A stretch of 14,412 nt of DNA from NCBI GenBank assembly GCA_946413945.1, contig CAMKMR010000015.1, forward strand, positions 1-14,412, written 5' to 3'. Made by a program: the position numbers and the translations under genes. Under the pieces are notes generated by a model. That model saw nothing but the letters and a program-made list of their open reading frames with translations, did no database searches and was not told the DNA's origin. Every line of letters starts with the position of its first letter. The first letter of the stretch is position 1. The stretch is from an uncultured Lachnospiraceae bacterium (GTDB lineage Bacteria > Bacillota > Clostridia > Lachnospirales > Lachnospiraceae). Below, piece after piece: positions 14,151 through 14,412 of this stretch.

Positions 14151-14412
14151 ATGAGAAAGAAAAAAATAATAATATTTTTTTTAACGGCAGCACTTCTTCT
14201 TTCTGCATGTCAGGAAAAAAATAGAGGCTTTAATGGAAGCGGTTCTAAGAGTGTTGACGACGTTCTTAACGAAAAGACCAGTGAGGCTGTAAAAACAGAA
14301 AGTGCTTCTGATGATGGGAATGACACTAGCCGAACAGACAGTGGCTCTGATGATGGAAATGACACTAGCCGAACAGACAGTGGCTCTGATGATGGAAATG
14401 ACACTAGCCGAA
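14151..14412 (+). CDS. Lipoprotein with acidic tandem repeats, cut by the window end (partial)
   Basis: The visible 87 residues begin with a lipoprotein signal (MRKKKIII, hydrophobic core, lipobox LSAC, Cys20). A polar stretch follows, then a 13-residue repeat, SDDGNDTSRTDSG, present nearly three times before the window stops. The repeat is rich in Asp, Ser, Thr and Gly, so it is probably a flexible extracellular spacer. The functional domain must lie to the right and cannot be seen. It follows the permease gene by 12 bases with no terminator between, so it probably belongs to the metal-uptake operon. A metal-binding or chaperone role is only a guess from position and the acidic repeats. Confidence 0.8.
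   Translation, partial: MRKKKIIIFFLTAALLLSACQEKNRGFNGSGSKSVDDVLNEKTSEAVKTESASDDGNDTSRTDSGSDDGNDTSRTDSGSDDGNDTSR
14304..14412 (+). repeat. 39-base in-frame tandem repeat, 2.8 copies visible
   Basis: Units start at 14304, 14343 and 14382. Units 2 and 3 are identical over the 31 visible bases of unit 3. Unit 1 differs only in its first codon (GCT for GGC) and its fifth (GGG for GGA). A 39-base period keeps the reading frame when copies are gained or lost. Confidence 0.95.

Noticed and set aside
14210..14404. Minus-strand open frame with repeated Ser/Pro/Leu units
   Set aside because: It is the mirror of the in-frame tandem repeat of the lipoprotein gene, with no ribosome site or family resemblance.
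14304..14412. Repeats as a possible CRISPR array
   Set aside because: The units are directly adjacent with no unique spacers, and they are in frame within a coding region.

Overview
The window is AT-rich DNA with strong AGGAGG-type ribosome binding sites, U-rich hairpin terminators, lipobox lipoproteins and many sugar-importer and lipoprotein traits typical of Firmicutes. Protein flavour and gene content suggest a Lachnospiraceae-like anaerobe (Butyrivibrio, Pseudobutyrivibrio or Lachnospira type). That placement is inference; no rRNA or marker gene is present.

Region 1 (1-4120) is a compact Dlt-like operon, cut at its left end: a probable MBOAT C-terminus, a membrane-anchored SGNH/DltD-like protein, a fold-III PLP-dependent decarboxylase, an acyl carrier protein and a DltA-like adenylation enzyme, closed by a strong terminator. 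In ordinary dlt operons D-alanine is loaded on DltC and moved by DltB/DltD to an extracellular polymer. Here a decarboxylase sits in the middle of the set. This suggests that a decarboxylated (omega-amino) acid such as GABA or beta-alanine, free or carrier-bound, is the group exported. This is the most interesting system in the window.

Region 2 (4121-7776) is a CUT1 sugar ABC importer (lipoprotein binding protein, MalF-type and MalG-type permeases) without its own ATPase. Its upstream region is rich in candidate regulator sites. An intercistronic hairpin follows the binding-protein gene and a terminator closes the unit.

Region 3 (7777-9390) holds a small cytosolic protein of unknown function with a clean promoter, convergent with a YgiD/LigB-type dioxygenase-like gene. 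The two share a bidirectional terminator.

Region 4 (9391-9780) is an AT-rich gap with no convincing gene.

Region 5 (9781-14412) is a divergent pair of transcription units around a 195-base regulatory region. Leftward is an ion-transporter-superfamily (SLC13/ArsB-like) permease. Rightward is a metal-uptake operon: a small Cys-rich membrane protein, a ZnuA-like lipoprotein with an acidic rather than His-rich loop, a ZnuC-like ATPase, a ZnuB-like permease, and the start of a second lipoprotein carrying a 39-base tandem repeat that runs off the window. A Fur-type 7-1-7 box overlaps the predicted rightward start site, and further half-sites lie near the leftward promoter, so metal-dependent control of both sides is plausible.
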